Source: Pseudonocardia sp. HH130630-07
Lineage (GTDB): Bacteria; Actinomycetota; Actinomycetes; Mycobacteriales; Pseudonocardiaceae
Length of the DNA: 64,000 nt
Assembly: GCF_001698125.1 (NCBI RefSeq)
Contig: NZ_CP013854.1
Coordinates: 5,704,001-5,768,000 of the forward strand
Direction: 5' to 3'
How positions within the stretch are numbered: position 1 is the stretch's first letter; each line of letters begins with the position of its first letter. The notes beneath the pieces were generated by a model, which made no database searches, had not been told where the DNA came from, and saw only the letters and a program-made list of their open reading frames with translations. Below are positions 61,409-64,000 of this stretch, piece by piece. Made by a program: the position numbers and the translations under genes.

Positions 61409-62200
61409 ATGGCGAGCCCGCCCCTGATCCCCGAGCAGCGCAGGCAGGAGATCCTGCGGTTGCTCCGCCGGTCACAGGTCCTGAGCTACAACCAGCTGAC
61501 CGAGCAGCTCGGGGTCAGTCACATGACCGTGCGGCGCGACGTCGAGGCGCTGACCAAGCAGGGTGCCGTCGAGTCGACGCCCGGCGGGGCGCGGCTGGCG
61601 AGCCGGCTGCTGCGCGAGCCGGACCGCGCCGAGAAGGCGGTGGCCGAGCGCCCGGAGAAGGAGGCGATGGCCGTCGCCGCGGCCGCCATGGTCACCGACG
61701 GCATGACCGTCTACCTCGACGCGGGCACCACCGTCCAGGCCATGCGCCCGCACCTCGGGCACCTGCACGACCTGACGGTGGTCAGCAACGACCTGGCGAC
61801 CGTGACCGACTTCCTCGACCTCCCCGGCGTCGACCTGATCTGCCTGGGCGGGCGGGTCGAGCGGGAGAACCGGTCCACCGCGGGTCGGCTCGCGACCCTC
61901 GCGCTGCGCGAGCTGTCGCTCGACCTGGCGTTCCTGTCGTCCAGCTCGTGGGACCTCGGGCACGGGGTCACCACGCCGGTCGAGGCCAAGGTGGACGTCA
62001 AGCGCGCCGCGCTCGCCGCGGCGGGCTCGTCCGTGCTGGTCGCGGGGAGCAGCAAGTACGGGCGGTTCGCCCGCTACCGGGTGCTGCGGCTGGACGAGAT
62101 CGACACCGTGATCACCGACGACGGTCTCGACGACGAGGCCGCCGCCGGGATCGAGGCCGGCGGGGCCGGACTCGTCCGGGTCCGGCCGCACGGCGGGTGA
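61409..62200 (+). CDS. DeoR family transcriptional repressor
   Basis: The 263-residue regulator has the DeoR helix-turn-helix RRQEILRLLRRSQVLSYNQL and GVSHMTVRRDVEALTKQGAV (about 10-65). A DeoR C-terminal sensor domain follows with VYLDAGTTVQAM, TVVSNDLATV, LGGRVERENRSTAG and VLVAGSSKYG. It responds to phosphorylated sugars. ATG 61409 is preferred to GTG 61403 because GGAGAGG sits 5 bases before it. It is the last gene of the kinase-aldolase operon and probably represses it at the repeat 59454-59486. Confidence 0.87.
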   Translation: MASPPLIPEQRRQEILRLLRRSQVLSYNQLTEQLGVSHMTVRRDVEALTKQGAVESTPGGARLASRLLREPDRAEKAVAERPEKEAMAVAAAAMVTDGMTVYLDAGTTVQAMRPHLGHLHDLTVVSNDLATVTDFLDLPGVDLICLGGRVERENRSTAGRLATLALRELSLDLAFLSSSSWDLGHGVTTPVEAKVDVKRAALAAAGSSVLVAGSSKYGRFARYRVLRLDEIDTVITDDGLDDEAAAGIEAGGAGLVRVRPHGG

Positions 62201-62204
62201 CCGG

Positions 62205-62501
62205 TCAGGAGTCCCCGGTGAGGGCCCCGGCGACCGGGCCGAGCGGCGGGGCCCACTCCCGGATCTGCACGTCGGCGATCACCCCGGCGGCGGCGTAGGG
62301 GTCGTCGTCCAGCACGGCCTGCACGGCGGCACGGTCGGCGGCGCGGAACACCAGCAGCCCGCCCGCCGGCTCGTCCGGCGCCCAGGCCCCGGCGACGAGC
62401 AGCTCCGGGCGCCCGGCGAGATAGCTGCGGTGCTCGTCCCGCGCGGCGAACCGCCGCTCGTGGTCGGAGGTGTAGGTGTAGATCACGGCAAAGGTCGGCA
62501 C
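62205..62501 (-). CDS. YCII domain protein
   Basis: The 98-residue YciI-like protein has MPTFAVIYTYTSDHERRFAA, HRSYLAGRPELLVAGAWAPD and DDDPYAAAGVIADVQIREW, matching the YCII dimeric alpha/beta barrel fold with its conserved His/Asp pair. The role is unknown in most species. GTG 62501 follows a GGGG run. It is convergent with the DeoR gene, 4 bases apart, and no terminator is seen between them. Confidence 0.83.
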   Translation of the reverse strand: MPTFAVIYTYTSDHERRFAARDEHRSYLAGRPELLVAGAWAPDEPAGGLLVFRAADRAAVQAVLDDDPYAAAGVIADVQIREWAPPLGPVAGALTGDS

Positions 62502-62555
62502 ACCCCCATCGTGCCCCACACCCCACTCCCCCTTCCTCCACCCCGTCCCCCTTCT

Positions 62556-62606
62556 CCACTCATGGAGCTTCGGCCTCGTCACACCGGGCCGAAGCTCCAT
62601 GAGTGG
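62556..62606 (-). terminator. 20-bp perfect hairpin after the double ATPase gene
   Basis: CCACTCATGGAGCTTCGGCC (62556-62575) pairs perfectly with 62587-62606 around an 11-base loop. It lies 17 bases past the stop of the minus-strand double ATPase gene and 55 bases before the YCII start. It fits a strong intrinsic terminator. A low-complexity C/T-rich tract (62517-62555) follows on the same side. Confidence 0.65.
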
Positions 62607-62622
62607 GTCCGGGGCGGGCGGG

Positions 62623-64000
62623 TCAGGTGCCGGATCGGGCCCGGCGGCCGGCGATCGCGGCGAGCAGCTCGCGGGTGTGGTCGTCGTGCGGGTCGGCGAA
62701 CAGCTCCGCGGTGGGCCGCAGCTCCCGCAACCGGCCGTCGTGCAGCACACCGGTCCGGTGCGCGACCTGCCGGACGACGGCGAGGTCGTGCGAGATGAAC
62801 AGGTAGGACAGACCGTCGCGGCGCTGCAGCTCGGCCAGCAGCTCCAACACCCTGGCCTGCACGGACACGTCGAGCGCCGACACCGGTTCGTCACACACGA
62901 CCAGTGCCGGGGACAGCGCCAGCGCGCGGGCGATCGCGACCCGCTGCCGTTGCCCGCCGGACAGCTCCGCCGGCCGCCGGTCGAGCACCCCGGCCGGCAG
63001 CGCGACCCGGTCGACCAGCTCGGCGGCCCGGGCCGTCTGCTCCGCCGCCGTACCGGCGCCGAACGCGCGCAGCGGCTCGGTCACGATGTCGCGCACCGCG
63101 AACCGCGGGTCCAGCGAGGCGTACGGGTTCTGGTAGATCAGCTGCGCGCGGCGCCGCAGCGCCCGCCACGCCTCGCCGCGCACCGCCGTCACGTCCGCTC
63201 CGTCGAGCAGGACCCGGCCCGAGGTCGGGTCCTCCAGCCGCAGCAGCAGCCGGGCGGTGGTGGACTTGCCGGATCCGGACTCTCCGACCAGGGCGAGCGT
63301 CTCGCCGGGGGCGACGGTGAACGAGACGCCGTCCACGGCGCGACGCGTCCGGCGCCGCCACTCACCCCGGCGCCGGGGCAACGGGAACTCCTTGACCAGG
63401 TCGCGCACCTCGGCGACCGGGGTCGCGGCCGGAAGGGCCGACGGCGGCGGAACGGGTGCGACGGCGGCGAGTCCCGGCGCGGCGGTGAGCAGCTCGCGGG
63501 TGTACTCCTCGCCCGCTCCGGCCAGCAGCTCCGCCGGGGTGCCCTGCTCGACGACCCGCCCGTCCCGCACGACGACGATCCGGTCCGCCCGGTCGGTGGC
63601 CACGGCCAGGTCGTGGGTGACGAGCAGGACGGCGGTGCCGAGGTCGCGGCGCAGCGTGTCGAGATGGTCGAGGATCCGCCGGGCCACGGTGGCGTCGAGC
63701 GCGCTCGTCGGCTCGTCCGCGACGATCAGCGCCGGATCGGCGGCGATCGCGATCGCGATGAGCACCCGCTGCCGCATCCCGCCGGACAGCTCGTGCGGGA
63801 ACTGCCCGGCCCGGACGGCCGGATCCGGCAGGCCGGCGCGGCCGAGCAGCGCGACCGCGCGGTCCGGCGCCGAGCGGCGATCGGCGAGCCCGTGCGTCCG
63901 CAGGACCTCGGCGACCTGCGCCCCGATCCGCTGCACCGGGTTCAGCGCGACACCCGGATCCTGCGGGACGAGCCCGATCCGCGAGCCCCGGACGGTGCGG
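62623..64000 (-). CDS. Double ABC ATPase (DppD-DppF type), N-terminus beyond right edge
   Basis: The frame is open to base 64000, giving 459 codons. It enters within the first ATPase at its Q-loop (GLVPQDPGVALNP), then LSGGMRQRVLIAIA, VADEPTSALDA and VTHDLAVA. The second domain is complete: GESGSGKSTTARL, IYQNPYASLDP, LSGGQRQRVAIA, CDEPVSALD, FISHDLAVV. The C-terminal HDDHTRELLAAIAG is a normal DppF-like ending. The Walker A of the first domain lies outside the window. It probably belongs to another peptide-type importer with its permeases further right. The internal GTG at 63936 is not a true start. Confidence 0.9.
   Translation of the reverse strand, partial: RTVRGSRIGLVPQDPGVALNPVQRIGAQVAEVLRTHGLADRRSAPDRAVALLGRAGLPDPAVRAGQFPHELSGGMRQRVLIAIAIAADPALIVADEPTSALDATVARRILDHLDTLRRDLGTAVLLVTHDLAVATDRADRIVVVRDGRVVEQGTPAELLAGAGEEYTRELLTAAPGLAAVAPVPPPSALPAATPVAEVRDLVKEFPLPRRRGEWRRRTRRAVDGVSFTVAPGETLALVGESGSGKSTTARLLLRLEDPTSGRVLLDGADVTAVRGEAWRALRRRAQLIYQNPYASLDPRFAVRDIVTEPLRAFGAGTAAEQTARAAELVDRVALPAGVLDRRPAELSGGQRQRVAIARALALSPALVVCDEPVSALDVSVQARVLELLAELQRRDGLSYLFISHDLAVVRQVAHRTGVLHDGRLRELRPTAELFADPHDDHTRELLAAIAGRRARSGT

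Noticed and set aside
63934..63936. GTG as start of the right-edge ATPase
   Set aside because: It lies inside the conserved Q-loop region ALNPVQRIG and the frame stays open to the window end.

Overview
The window is very GC-rich DNA with frequent GTG starts and tight ATGA/GTGA start-stop overlaps. It also carries an XRE-DUF5753/DUF397 regulator pair and a Pls/PosA-type synthetase. Together these point to an actinomycete, most plausibly of the Pseudonocardia type; the genus is a guess from style and gene content. The region is accessory and catabolic: oligopeptide-type ABC transporters, hydantoinase/oxoprolinase genes, FAD amine oxidases and many local regulators. No rRNA, tRNA or CRISPR array was seen.

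Layout. 1-726: 5' part of a Pls/PosA-like synthetase leaving the left edge. 1240-7457 (minus): a sugar unit of MFS porter, PfkB kinase and GH65 phosphorylase, with a ROK repressor upstream. 7575-16303 (minus): DUF917, HyuA-like protein, lipoprotein, permease, permease-ATPase fusion, ATPase and alpha/beta hydrolase, divergent from a PucR activator (16377-17888, plus). 17987-23110: M13 metallopeptidase, a 28-residue small ORF, the XRE/DUF397 pair, a structured gene-free stretch of about 790 bases, and a cupin. 23151-33803 (minus): an amidohydrolase, monomeric sarcosine oxidase-like enzyme, IclR, CaiB/BaiF CoA-transferase, C45 acyltransferase/hydrolase and a complete Dpp-type transporter whose first permease gene has an in-frame TAA. 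34017-37291: aldehyde dehydrogenase, esterase, GNAT.

37386-49742: an RpiR regulator and FAD oxidase (minus), divergent from a second FAD oxidase, HyuA, HyuB, lipoprotein, two permeases and a double ATPase (plus). The double ATPase carries an apparent one-base deletion near its 3' end. 49691-51733: MFS transporter and DUF2071. 51796-55845: acyl-CoA dehydrogenase, PIG-L deacetylase/NodS-like methyltransferase fusion and GT2 glycosyltransferase. A 942-base IS5-family element sits between the first two. 55877-56740: LLM flavin oxidoreductase.

56765-62200: a four-carbon acid-sugar type catabolic locus. A MatC-like carrier and a homoserine-dehydrogenase/SAF oxidoreductase (minus) are divergent from a DUF1537 kinase, class II aldolase/decarboxylase and DeoR repressor (plus). 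A 12-base direct repeat at two-helical-turn spacing lies in the shared promoter. 62205-64000: a YCII protein, a strong hairpin, and a double ABC ATPase leaving the right edge.

How the genes work together: most blocks follow one plan, with import of a peptide-like or sugar-like solute, one to four enzymes to open or oxidise it, and a dedicated regulator. Three features look like recent damage or movement: the stop in the permease gene (32916-32918), the frameshift in the double ATPase (49534-49536) and the IS element at 52874-53815.
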